Shown: positions 52,963 through 63,169 of the stretch, piece after piece
How the letters are laid out: every line of letters starts with the position of its first letter
Position numbering within the stretch: position 1 is the first letter of the stretch
Assembly: GCA_012934845.2 (NCBI GenBank)
Contig: WNNJ02002084.1
Coordinates: 62,001 to 126,000, forward strand
Length of the DNA: 64,000 nucleotides
Source of the DNA: Pomphorhynchus laevis
Lineage: Eukaryota; Acanthocephala; Palaeacanthocephala; Echinorhynchida; Pomphorhynchidae
Direction of reading: 5' to 3'
Notes under the pieces: model-generated
Database searches by the model: none
The model's input: only the letters and a program-made list of their open reading frames with translations
What the model was told of the DNA's origin: nothing
Made by a program: the position numbers and the translations under genes

Positions 52963-55700
52963 TTGCGCATACTGTACACAAACATAGTCAGCATTTACCA
53001 TAAATTAGATGAATTGACGGTGCGTTTGTCGAAGACGCGTTACGATATAATAGCTCTCACTGAGACCTGGCTAAGTATAGACATACTTGATTCTGAAATA
53101 AGTATCGAGGGATATACTCTCATTCGTGGGGATAGACAATGCCGCAGGGGTGGTGGTGCTGCTGTTTATATAAGATACTCATTATCTGTAAAGATAGTCG
53201 AATCTAGTAATTTTTCGTCTGAATGTGATTATTTGTGGGTATCTATTAACCAAGGAATTAGGAACCTAACGATCGGTATATTTTACGGACCTCCGTGTTT
53301 GTCATCTGCCTCTATTCAATCCTTTCTGCTTAGTCATGTAAAAATGTCTGAAGAGGGAGATTTGATTATCGTAGGAGACTTTAATATGCCCGAAGTAAAC
53401 TGGAAGGATTATGTTCCCATTAGTGGATGTGATCATGGTTCTTGTGAACTCTTAGAAGTTTTTAATACTTTAAACTTATTTCAGCATGTCCATGAGCATA
53501 CGCGATATAGGAAGGATAAGTCTTCTTTGCTCGACATTTGTCGTACTGTCAAAGAGAATGCTATTGGGAATATTAAGTACGGTCCTCCAATCGGTTCAAG
53601 TGATCATGCTACATCGATTTTCTTATTAACCTTAATCTCAAGGTATCTTCTAATTGTAATAAATTTCCGAATTTCAAGAAAGCCGATTATTCCACTATTA
53701 TAACTCATCTCTCAAATATTCAATGGCCCAACCCTTATATTTTAGAAATACAGCCAGCGTGAGTCTTTTTTCGAAATTCTTTACTCTCAATATTATTGAC
53801 ACATACACCTGTATGCTCTATTCGAAAAAGACTGAACCATCCTGTATGGGTGGATGCGTCCCTACGATCTTTTCTAGTAAAACGAGATCGCACCTTTCTG
53901 GATTTCAAACGGGGTATTAGATCTTTCTCCTCATACAAGGTTATTATCAATAGAGACACTTCGATTAAACTAAGTAAGTGTCATACCTATATTACTAGCA
54001 TGTGTAAGTCCTTTAATCAGAATTCTCGAAATATATTTAGTTTTATTCGTGGTCAGAGATATTCTCAATAGGATTCGTTTAGCTTAATAAACTCTGAGGG
54101 AAATTCTATCAATAATGCGAGCGAAATTGCAGAAGCATTTGCAGATCACTGAACTTCCAAGCGTATCGAGTCCTTTACATGATAGCGACCAGTTACTTTC
54201 ATCTGATATTTTTAGATCACCCTATATTATCCAGTGTCGAATTCTCTGTTCTGAATGTATTCGATGAGCTTAGAAAATCAAAACCTTCGTCCATTAGTGG
54301 TCCTGATAATATACCATCGATCGTATTGCGAGAGGCTGCATCAGCACTATGCTCTCCGCTTTGACTTATTTACCGTTGCTCCATAGATTCAGGAATTTTT
54401 CCTTTTGAGTGGAAAAAACCCACCATTAAGCCCATTTTCAAGAAAGGTTCAAGATCTGCTGCTGGGAATTATAGACTAGTGAGCCTGACTTGTGAGGTAT
54501 GCAAGATTATGGAAAAGCTAATTTTGCGCTCTCTGACATCATACCTCGAAAAAAATTGTATTTTAAATGTTCATTAACATGGTTTCCGACATGGGTGGTC
54601 CACTACTACTAATTTAGTTAGTGCACGGGCTAGCTGGTGTGATTCCTTGAAGGCTGGACACGGAGTTGATATTCTGTTTTTCGATTTATCAAAGGCCTTC
54701 GATAGGGTTAATCATACCATTTTAATTAGTAAATTATTTGATGTCGGCATTAGAGGTAGTATCCTTCGATGGTTAAATTGTTTCCTCCAAGATAGGTTAT
54801 TTGCGGTGAATGTTAAAAACACTTTATCACGTTGACGAACAATGTCGAGTGGTGTACCTCAAGGTTCAGTCATAAGTCCTACTCTGTTCAACATATATGT
54901 CAATGACATATGTCATGTCAATTGCTCATTTTCGATGTACGTCGATGATATCAAAATTTGGAATGGTATTCGGGATCCTTCAGATCATAACCGGCTTCAG
55001 AAGGACATAGATTTCATACACTCGTGGTACAACTCACATGATCTTACTATTAACATAGAAAAGACCTATCACATGCATTTAGGTCAATTGATGTATTCTG
55101 GTTCGTACACTTTAGGATGTGCTACTATTAAGAATGTTGATCAAGTCAAGGATCTCGGTAATATATTATCTAATAATCTGTCATTGGGTCCTCATGTAAG
55201 ATATATTGTAAGCAAATGTCAACGCATCCTAGGGCTACTACAAAGAACGCTAGGTTCAATAGATGTTGACTTATTTAGGGTGCTGTTCCCCTCGATTGTC
55301 CTTTCTCATATGCTATATGCTTCATCAGCAGTCTTTCCGCGATCTAAGGGTGATTTGCGTTTACTTGAGGGCATTCTCCGTAAAGCTAGCCATATGGTTT
55401 CTTCTATTCGAGATATTCCCTACCCTCAGAGACTAGACGTTCTAGGCATATGCGATGTCGAGACGTCCCTAATAAAGCAGATTTGATGTTGGTGTGGATG
55501 ACACTGCACTCTTCTAAGCACGTTTTAAGCCCTCTATTTACACTTTCTGCTAATGAAAATCTACGAGGACACAAGCTTAAACTGGTACAAACTGGAACCG
55601 AAGCGGAACTAAGGTGACATAAGACATCGAATTGCCAAACATTGGAATAAATTACCATCTACTGTTGTTGAGGCCACACATGTATCAGAATTGAAGAATT
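52963..55700 (+). pseudogene. Family B ORF2 remnant (EN, RT)
   Basis: The EN frame is open at 52963-53703: ILYTNIVSIYHKLDEL, ALTETWLS, CRRGGGAAVYI, IIVGDFNMPEVNW and IGSSDHATS (SDH present). The linker is in pieces to 54240. RT: SISGPDNIPS (54290), FDLSKAFDRVNHTIL (54670), SGVPQGSVISPTLF (54848) and SMYVDDIKIW (YADD with A to V; the aspartates are kept). C-terminal region to about 55700. About five frame breaks. Confidence 0.85.
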
Positions 55701-55797
55701 ATCTTCGTGCTGAATTCCGCCTTGAATCCTGACTTGTTTCAGCTATTTTGTTGACTATTTTTTATTTTCCTCTTTTTTACTGTGATGCCCCTGTTTT

Positions 55798-55808
55798 GAG
55801 CTTTGCTC
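55798..55808 (+). promoter_or_regulatory. Family B 3' hairpin (GAGC stem)
   Basis: GAGC-TTT-GCTC, followed after about 15 bases by GAATAATAATT. Same as 12553-12563 and 27075-27085. Confidence 0.6.
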
Positions 55809-55847
55809 TTTTGGCGGTCAATGAATAATAATTGTGAAATATCTCAT

Positions 55848-56180
55848 ATGTAACGTTTATTATTTGTTTCAGATATTCGAATAAAGCTTCTCGAAAGTCT
55901 GATACCATTACAATCATATACCCTTGCTCTTATTTCCGGTAAAAATAACTATGTTACCTACTTTAATGTGTCTTCAATCAATATTAGAGCATCACTAAAA
56001 CTGAGTCTCTACTGTCAATATCCCTCAAAACACCAACAATTCGTTCCTTTATGAAAAGGAACGGGGTATTGATCACGCTTATCATAAACTCTCTTAAAAT
56101 GAGCCTCACTTTTTAATTTCTTGGTTGTGTGTGGTACAATCATAATGATACCATGATCTGATGTAGAAAGAGGACTGCAT
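55848..56180 (-). mobile_element. Family D LINE fragment (end of EN, start of linker)
   Basis: Positions 55848-55920 repeat 41893-41965 almost exactly (TATGTAACGTTTATTATTTG, then CGAAAGTCTGAT). Further in, the minus strand reads SDHGIIMIV (an EN SDH motif) and HFKRVYDKRD. It holds the part of D just upstream of the piece at 41286-41980. Confidence 0.6.
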
Positions 56181-57108
56181 ATTCTAAATTAATATATTTA
56201 TTAACTAGATTAAAAAATTTAATAAACTAAATATTTATTAAAAAATTTCATATCAACAGCTACTTCCGAAACAAAATTTTTCATTTTAACTTTCTGTAGC
56301 AACTGCCTAGATCTTCAGATTACGGCAGTCACCATCAAATACAGTCATCTTAAGATTACTGCAATCACCTGAGGATATTGGCAGTAATTGCCATCTTCTG
56401 AAGGATGAAAATTATAGATTTTTCATATTATAAGTTTCAATTCTGTTTTCTGCGCAAGTTTTCTGTTTTAATGTATTTAAACACAGTTAGTTCAACTGAA
56501 TAATTTTTACTTTTTCAAATTTTAGTTAAAAAACGATTATCATAAAATAATTTTACAGCAAAGTTTATCTTAAATAATAAAATATCCGTTTTTATTTTCT
56601 CACTTATCCAAACTAGCTAGTTGAAATTTAAGTATAGTATATTTATAAATGTTTTTTAGGTTGAATTGTTTAACAACTCTTGTTCGTAGACCAACACAGC
56701 GATCATTCCATTTAATAAATGCTGTATGCATTTGGGATATAGAATTGAAATTTTATCGGAACTGTCGATTTTGTGGCAAATTGAAACCGTTTGTTCGATC
56801 GAACGCGAGTTCAATCGAAAATGTAACCCAACATTCTTTGAATCCCTGATCAAGTAAAAGGAGAATATATTTGTTCAAAATATTACTACTCACAATAATA
56901 TACATTGAAAATACTTTGTATTGAATTTTCGCAATGCCATTAACACGAATAGATGAAACGTCAATTTTTTCACATGAAAGTGGACTTATTTGTTTTGAGT
57001 GATACATTTGTATCCTACATTACAATTTTTATGCAATTTTCTTTTATTTCCAAAGTCAAAATAACTATTTCAGATCTATTTTTCAAATTTACTTGTTACT
57101 TTGATAAA
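56181..57108. other. Intergenic region upstream of CIR1, with one weak exon candidate
   Basis: A/T-rich. A plus-strand frame at 56665-56846 follows a TTTTTTAG splice-acceptor-like site and contains FYRNCRFCGK (a C-x2-C pair). I cannot assign it; it may be an exon of an unknown gene or chance. CAG at 57071-57073, after ATAACTATTT, is a possible acceptor for a 5'UTR exon of CIR1. Confidence 0.25.
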
Positions 57109-57840
57109 ATGGGGAAAGGCTATGAAAACTATATGTCAAAAAAATGGTTTCATCCAAGCAATATTGGTAACATGAAACGATTATGGATGGCAGAACAAAA
57201 AGTTGAAGCTGAACTTAAGCAGCAACAACAGCTCAGAGAACAATATGAGAAAGAACAAGAGCTTTATAATAATCAACAATTACTTGGAGATGAAAAGGCC
57301 CGGCTGGGGCTATCATTCATGTATAATCCACCTGCCGGCGCCGCGTCCTGCAATAAAAGTGAAGGCGGCGAAATTAAGTTTGATTGGCAAAGAAATGCGC
57401 CAAGAGAGCGATGGGCAAAAAATAATGAACTTATTCGCGATCAGCCTTTCGGAGTAGAAGTGAGGGACGTCCGCTGCATACGATGTAAACAATGGGGTCA
57501 CGTGAATACTGATAAAATATGTCCACTATTTTATAGTAGTATTAAAGACGAACCGTTAAAAGCTAAGGAGCTCGCTGGTCTTTCCAATTGGACTGATGCA
57601 AATGAACTAATGGATCAAATGAAATCCGATGGGCTGACAATCAGAGCTGGTGCTTTGACTAGGGCTTCTCTTGTTGAACCTGGTGATCTTTTGTTTCTAC
57701 TATCAAAACCTAGTCAAATTAGCCTCAATGACCTTGAGAAGCTGTCCACTAGCGATAAACACATGTTATGGAAGAAAATTAAGAAATACTATAAGCACAA
57801 ACATAGATCTTCTAAGCATTCAAAGAAATTTCGAAAATAG
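57109..57840 (+). CDS. CIR1: CIR1 homologue (corepressor interacting with RBPJ)
   Basis: 243 residues, one open frame. The N-terminus (MGKGYENYMSKKWFHP) through about residue 46 is the Cir_N domain, rich in glutamine and lysine and predicted helical. Then come YEKEQELYNNQQLLGDEK, LSFMYNPPAG, DQPFGVEVRD and a C-x2-C-x4-H-x6-C motif (C123, C126, H131, C138; HVNTDKICPLF). All these blocks occur in the same order in vertebrate CIR1. The C-terminus ends in a K/H/S-rich nuclear-localisation-like tail (226-243). CIR1 is a nuclear protein that links RBPJ/CSL of the Notch pathway to histone deacetylase corepressors and also contacts splicing factors. It is shorter than the human protein (about 450 residues), lacking most of the RS-like tail. 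I chose 57109 over the upstream in-frame ATG at 56953 because the family starts at MGK. The coding region appears intronless. Confidence 0.9.
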   Translation: MGKGYENYMSKKWFHPSNIGNMKRLWMAEQKVEAELKQQQQLREQYEKEQELYNNQQLLGDEKARLGLSFMYNPPAGAASCNKSEGGEIKFDWQRNAPRERWAKNNELIRDQPFGVEVRDVRCIRCKQWGHVNTDKICPLFYSSIKDEPLKAKELAGLSNWTDANELMDQMKSDGLTIRAGALTRASLVEPGDLLFLLSKPSQISLNDLEKLSTSDKHMLWKKIKKYYKHKHRSSKHSKKFRK

Positions 57841-58108
57841 CCTTAGATTTAAAATAAGAACCTGTGCATATTTTAACAAGTAGCCTTTATAAAGAAAATT
57901 ATTTTACTGCATGTATACATAATATTCAAGCTTTTTATTTTAATTTTGGTAATGAAAATCTAATTTCAAAACTTCCGGGTCTTTGTGATAAATTTTGATT
58001 TAGTTTTTATTTCTTAATCTTTACTGAAGAGATTTTATAAAAAGCAAACATTCTGGATGAACACTTTTGTATTTCTAGCGAATAATTGTTTTTTTAATCA
58101 ATTATTCA

Positions 58109-58114
58109 AATAAA
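58109..58114 (+). terminator. Possible poly(A) signal for CIR1
   Basis: AATAAA about 270 bases after the stop codon, in A/T-rich sequence where the hexamer is expected by chance. Low confidence. Confidence 0.2.
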
Positions 58115-58859
58115 TTAAATAATTTTCAGTTTAAAAAAATGAAATAATTAATTTTTTAATTAATAAATTAAAATTTTGAAAATAACATTTTCCAAATTAT
58201 TGTTTAATACCTTAAGGTATTAAAAATCATTTTCATCATTGTAGTTTTATAAATTTAAGGAAACGAAGAAAGGCAGGTAACAGGATTTATTCAATGAAAG
58301 TTACAATATTTCTATGGCTTCTGCTATCATCAGGAAACCACAAACAGTTTTTATAGCTATCAATTATTAATTTAGCAAACTTTATTAATTTCATTAACTT
58401 TCTTAAATAATTAAGAAAATTATTTAAGAAAATAATTTTTTTGACTATTATCTTAATTATAGTAACTAAAGAAGAAGTTAAAGTGGCATTTGCCACCAAC
58501 GCACTACAACTATTTTCTTAATAAAGATAGATGCTGACGCGTTTTTGTAATTAGACAAAATTTGAATACGGTCGAATTTTTAAAGAGTGAAATATTTGCT
58601 TGACAGCGTAAATAAACTTTTTGAGTGAGATTCTTGCTTTCGCATTGAGTGCTTCACAAAATCAAGTGAGTAGATAAACTAAGGATGTAACATTTTATAA
58701 TTTAATTTTATTTTAGGGTTTCATGTGTGTTTGCATTATTTTAGATCATTTTACATCTTTGTATATTCTTTTAAAAAATCTACAGACTTGATTAATATAT
58801 TTGATTTTATTTTAATTGCAGATAAAATATTGTTCACAAGCGAATTGAAATTTAAACAG

Positions 58860-59988
58860 GATGATGTCGAATATAAATCGAAATAAATTGCAGGTATGAA
58901 TTCACACTATTTCATAGTTTGCCGTTTTTAGATAGGCCTTATAAAGTGATAACATATTCACGCTTATTAAATTTATTTAATTAGGCAGTTTCACAGTTCA
59001 AAATTGAAAGCTAGAAATGATTATTACGCTTTTATAATTTCTTAATCTATTAATTTTATATCTTTGTAATATTATTTTGATAAGAATTTACAGCAATAAT
59101 ATTTAAAAATAATTATAAATGAGTCAGATAAGAAAGTTGAATCTATGTGTTTTTTTTACTAGATATAAATAAAGATAAATAATTTATGACTATACAAGAT
59201 TTTAAACAATTTAAATTTATATCTAGTTAAAATTTTTAATTGAAATTTAAATTATTGTCTATATTTATGAATTGACCAATAAATAACATAGATGTATAAA
59301 AAGAATGGATTGCAGATCATCAGGAGTAACTGATATGTTATCAGGTTGTGGCTCCTATTCCTTTATTGTTTTCTTTATTTAAAATATTAAATTATCATCT
59401 ATAGTTTTTTAATCGAAATATGCGAATGCAAAGCACATTAATAACATTATGTCTATTTGTTCGATGTTAATGCACTCAAATCACTTATAATATAAAATGT
59501 TACTAAATTTTAAATTATATATACCCGGCTTTTTGTTTTCAAGTAATTTGACAGTTACTGGTTTATTATTTATATTGCCGTAATAGAATGATATTTTTAT
59601 TTAATATATTCACAATATTAGCAAATTGCGATATTTTTTCTTCCTATTTAATGCCATAGTTAAGTTATGTTGCCATCAGTTAAGCATAATTTTTTTCTCT
59701 GGTCATGGCGATAAAATCACTTACTCTAAAATGTCATTAAAAGAGTTAAATCCTTAAATATCGAAGTTACCAAGTTTTCAAAAGCATTGTTTGAAAAAAA
59801 TGTCGAATGAAGATTGAATATGTGGAAAAATCGCAGAATGTTACAGCTATCGAATGTAGCAAAGATGATGCAAACGAAATTTATATCGAAAATTCGTGTT
59901 AGTAATTCTTGTGATTGGAAGAAGGGTGAAATAAGAAATTTACTCTCGTTAGAGCTGCAAAAATACTTGAACTTATTTAATAACTAGC
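58860..59988 (+). other. Speculative two-exon small gene
   Basis: An ATG at 58861 starts 11 codons (MMSNINRNKLQ) ending in CAG|GTATGA, with ATTGCAG| upstream at about 58820: an exon-like structure. The frame could join, in phase, to TTACAG| at about 59850, followed by 47 codons to a stop (KMMQTKFISKIRVS, CDWKKGEIRNLL). I know no homologue. Splice-like sites are common by chance in such sequence. Confidence 0.15.
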
Positions 59989-60051
59989 AGAAATTCTAAG
60001 AATATACCTAAAATAAAACCTTTGTAAATAGTTAAAAATGATTCATTATTG

Positions 60052-60224
60052 ATAAAGAATTATTGGAGCTTGATCAAATAAAGGAGGAAATTTTTATTTG
60101 ATATTTCGCTAACCTCTGTTAGCATATTCTGAAGATGTAATTTTCTGAAGATGTTAACAGAGGTTAGTGAAATATCAAATAAAATTTTCCTCTTTTCTTT
60201 GATCATGCTCCAATAATTCTTTAT
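60052..60224. repeat. 74-base inverted repeat (long hairpin)
   Basis: Arms 60052-60125 and 60151-60224 are reverse complements with about six mismatches in 74 positions. The 25-base spacer contains a direct repeat TTCTGAAGATGT that continues into the right arm. No coding content. It could be a fold-back element, or a hairpin RNA source if transcribed. Confidence 0.8.
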
Positions 60225-60598
60225 AAAAAAATCTTGTTAAAATCCTTAAAGACAACATTTTTTTCCGTAGTTCCTTCGTTAAAAAACTATGATACAGTGC
60301 AGAGTATTCTACTGTGACGAAGGTATAAGGGCCATATTTGCAAATTTATGATATGAAATATATTATTCCTTCAGCAAAGCATACTAAATGAGCAGGTGGA
60401 TCATCAGGATCTTGTGAAATGAGAAATCAAAAACATCATAAATTATGCATGACATGACGTGCAACAACAACGATTTTATTAAATACATCAATAACCTATA
60501 AGTAGCATGCAAGAAAAAAAACAGACAGTCATATCATAGTCAGAAAAAACGGCAGCACAATTTCGGTCTTCAACAATTTATGTCTTCTACTTTCTCTT

Positions 60599-63029
60599 CT
60601 ATGGCCTCAAATCCATGGGGATCTGAGCCCACCAACCGATCCAACACGCCGCCTTCCGACTGAACCACCCGGGGTCTTTCACCCCCCCCCGAAGAATCCA
60701 ATCGGCGCGGACTATGCTTGGTAAACGAGAGACGAGGAGCTTAAGAAACCTTAGCCTTTGCTCTGGGGGACGTCCTCTAGAAAAGAAGACTAATCCCGAG
60801 ATAGCCCAAGTGCCCCAGAGGCGCACATGGGCTTTCCCTTTCAATGACAGATGTTGAGCCCGTTTCAGGGCCCACCTAGCTTTCTTCAGGATACATTTGA
60901 ATCTATCCAGATCGGCTTTCGTCGACCAGTTCACCGTAATGGTGAACCCCAGGTATTTTACTCGACTTGTAAAGGTGAGGAGTGGTTCAGAGGCGAATAT
61001 GGAGGAGAGCGCAGATAGTGCTAGTCTCTTAAGTTTTTTTATTTGTTGCAGGGAGTCATGAAAGACTACCACCTGCGATTTTGCAGAGTTAAAAATAAGA
61101 TTGGATTCGGGTAGCTTGGTCTTTTAATCTTGAAAAGAAACGGCTGATGTCAGAGACTACGTCTTTACACCTGCGTCCAGTGAACAGGGCTGTGGTGTCA
61201 TCAGCGTACACCACTAGACGTTGTTGGCGTTTAAATATTTTAAATAGTTTAATAGAGGCAGCAAGGTATAAGATAGGAGAAAGTGGGGAACCTTGAGGCA
61301 CACCCGTAATAGGGTAGAACTGGCGCGCATCTGGGTCGTCTTCATAGTAAAAACGCTTGGTATACAGCAGGATCTCCACTCTGTTCACAATTCTCGCAGG
61401 CAACCCGAGGGACCTGAGAGAAGAGATCACAAAAGGAATGGAGATGCGGTCAAATGCAGCAGAAAAGTTAAGGAAAACAGCCACAACTAAACGATGGCTA
61501 TTATCCTTACAAAACTGCTCCACCTCACCAACTGCTGAATGGACCGAGCGTTCTTTGGCGAATCCATGAAAACCTGGAGGGATCAAATTACGCCTACTTA
61601 AATGGTCGCGGATTTTACGCGCAAGCGCTTTTTTGTAAATTGACACGAGGGCATTTTGAATCAAAATAGGTCGCAGATCTTTAGTGCATGAATAGGATTT
61701 TTTAGGAATAAAAACACGCTTACTAATATTGATGCCTGCTACATCTGATGGGGTTGCTAAAAGCATTGTGACGGCCACCTCTCTTCTCTGATCAGCTGTC
61801 AAAAGCTGACAGACCCGAGAAGAAAGTGAAGCGATGGATTTGGAGGTGCCCGGGAGTGGACCCCAGGAGTTAAGGATATCCGTAACAGATAGATCCCTAC
61901 TCCTGAAGTTACACCAAGGCCGGATTGGTTGAGGTGATTGAGTGGTTCCATAGTTGTGTAGGGCTAGTGACTCCTCTAAAACTTTATCAAGGCCTACATT
62001 CCCTATCCAACTCAATGCTCTATCCTTCCAGCATACAAACTTCTTGAAAATCTTCTAAAAGGAATACTGAGAAGGACTAAGGCGAGCAATACTCGTCCTA
62101 TCCTTACTCAGCTGGAACCTATATCTAGTGCTCCAGTATTCATTCGAGAGAGCCTGTCTGGCGGAAACAGAGAGATTAGGGAGGTTCAGCAATTTCGCCA
62201 GGACCTTGAGTTTCGTCGGAGTGGGATTGTATATACGACCTTTATAAGTAGTCGATAAAATCGCGTTAGCTTGCTAAAAGAGGTAGGTATTAAATTCGGT
62301 CATACTCTCATTTCTTATTCTGGGAAAGAGTTGGATAGCCGCTTGAAAGAAAGCCACTTTGATCGGATCAAAGTGAAACCTCCTTCGAAGCAACGTATCT
62401 TCTTCAATTCTCCAACGAATTAGGTCATGAGAGGTAGACAATTGCTGGCGCGATTGCTCTGTGCAGAGGGGCTTAAACAACCACCTCGAGTGAAGCAGTA
62501 AAATATTGAGGACTGAATTTGTTGATATGCAATAAAAGGTAGGGGAAGGTCGTTTGTGAATAAGATAACCGTTCCTAGCTCTGCGAAGTGATGCATTGAT
62601 CCAACGACCAGTTCTGTTGTTGAAATCTTCAAGTATCATGTCGTAGCCGCTGTCGATAATCCTATCCAGAGTGACACGGATTTTGTGTATCTCCCCAGGA
62701 CGGATGTAGACATTGGCAAGACTGAGGCGTTTACCGTTCTTACAGAGTGAAACTACTAAACAAGACATGGCTGGACATTTATAGTTTAATAGGAGGGAGG
62801 ACCTTAAAGAGCACTTAATTAAGGTCAAGAGTCCTTGAGATGAAGAAGAGTGAGGAGGGGTTATGTACGGAGTATAGTATCGAGTAATGTCCTGGGGTAG
62901 ACGGATAGACCGCGTATCCTGGAGGACTATAACATCTGCATCTCTACCGGATAGAAGTCTTATGGCAGAAGCACCTCCCGAATTCCACTGAAGAATATTC
63001 AGTGAAAAAGGTTCACGATTACTCTGCAT
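60599..63029 (-). pseudogene. Family C ORF2 endonuclease-reverse transcriptase
   Basis: The start at 63029 is shared with the other copies. EN (63029-62274): NILQWNSGGAS, LQDTRSI (the catalytic E of QET is D here) and GYDMILEDFNNRTGRW (GDFN is now EDFN). Linker to 62016. RT (62015-61089): VAVFLNFSAAFDRI (the first catalytic D is N), TGVPQGSPLSPILY and VVYADDTTALF. C-terminal region 61072-60599 (VKYLGFTITVNWS, WFSRKAACWIGWW). Frame changes lie at about 62275, 62050 and 61085. The altered catalytic residues suggest no activity. Confidence 0.85.
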
Positions 63030-63169
63030 TGTGGTGGATTAGTTTGATGTGGGATTGCCTACCTAGAAGGAGCTAGGAACGGGAAGGTTCCCCTTTCCCC
63101 TCACTAGAACCATCCGGGGCAGGTACTTGCCCACGGGCAGCATCTTCATTTCCCCTTATTTTTTATTCT

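Larger units (their letters stand above)
52486..55835 (+). mobile_element. Family B LINE, 5'-truncated
   Basis: Begins in the ORF1 RNA-binding half (about 52545, FRLGKMYN, LLKVVLNS) and continues through EN, linker and RT to the hairpin at 55798-55808 and a GAATAATAATT tail. The 5' junction with family C is at about 52485. Confidence 0.85.
57841..60470. other. AT-rich intergenic region downstream of CIR1
   Basis: No recognised gene. It contains a 14-base inverted repeat (58399-58412 and 58418-58431), a possible small spliced gene (58600-59990) and a long inverted repeat (60052-60224). The minus-strand frame at 58287-58499 has no known motif. No LINE sequence was recognised here, so this is the largest element-free stretch of the window. 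Confidence 0.5.

Noticed and set aside
56953-57108. Upstream in-frame ATG extending CIR1 by 52 residues
   Set aside because: The extension is hydrophobic and A/T-driven, and the family begins at MGK; 57109 is the better start.
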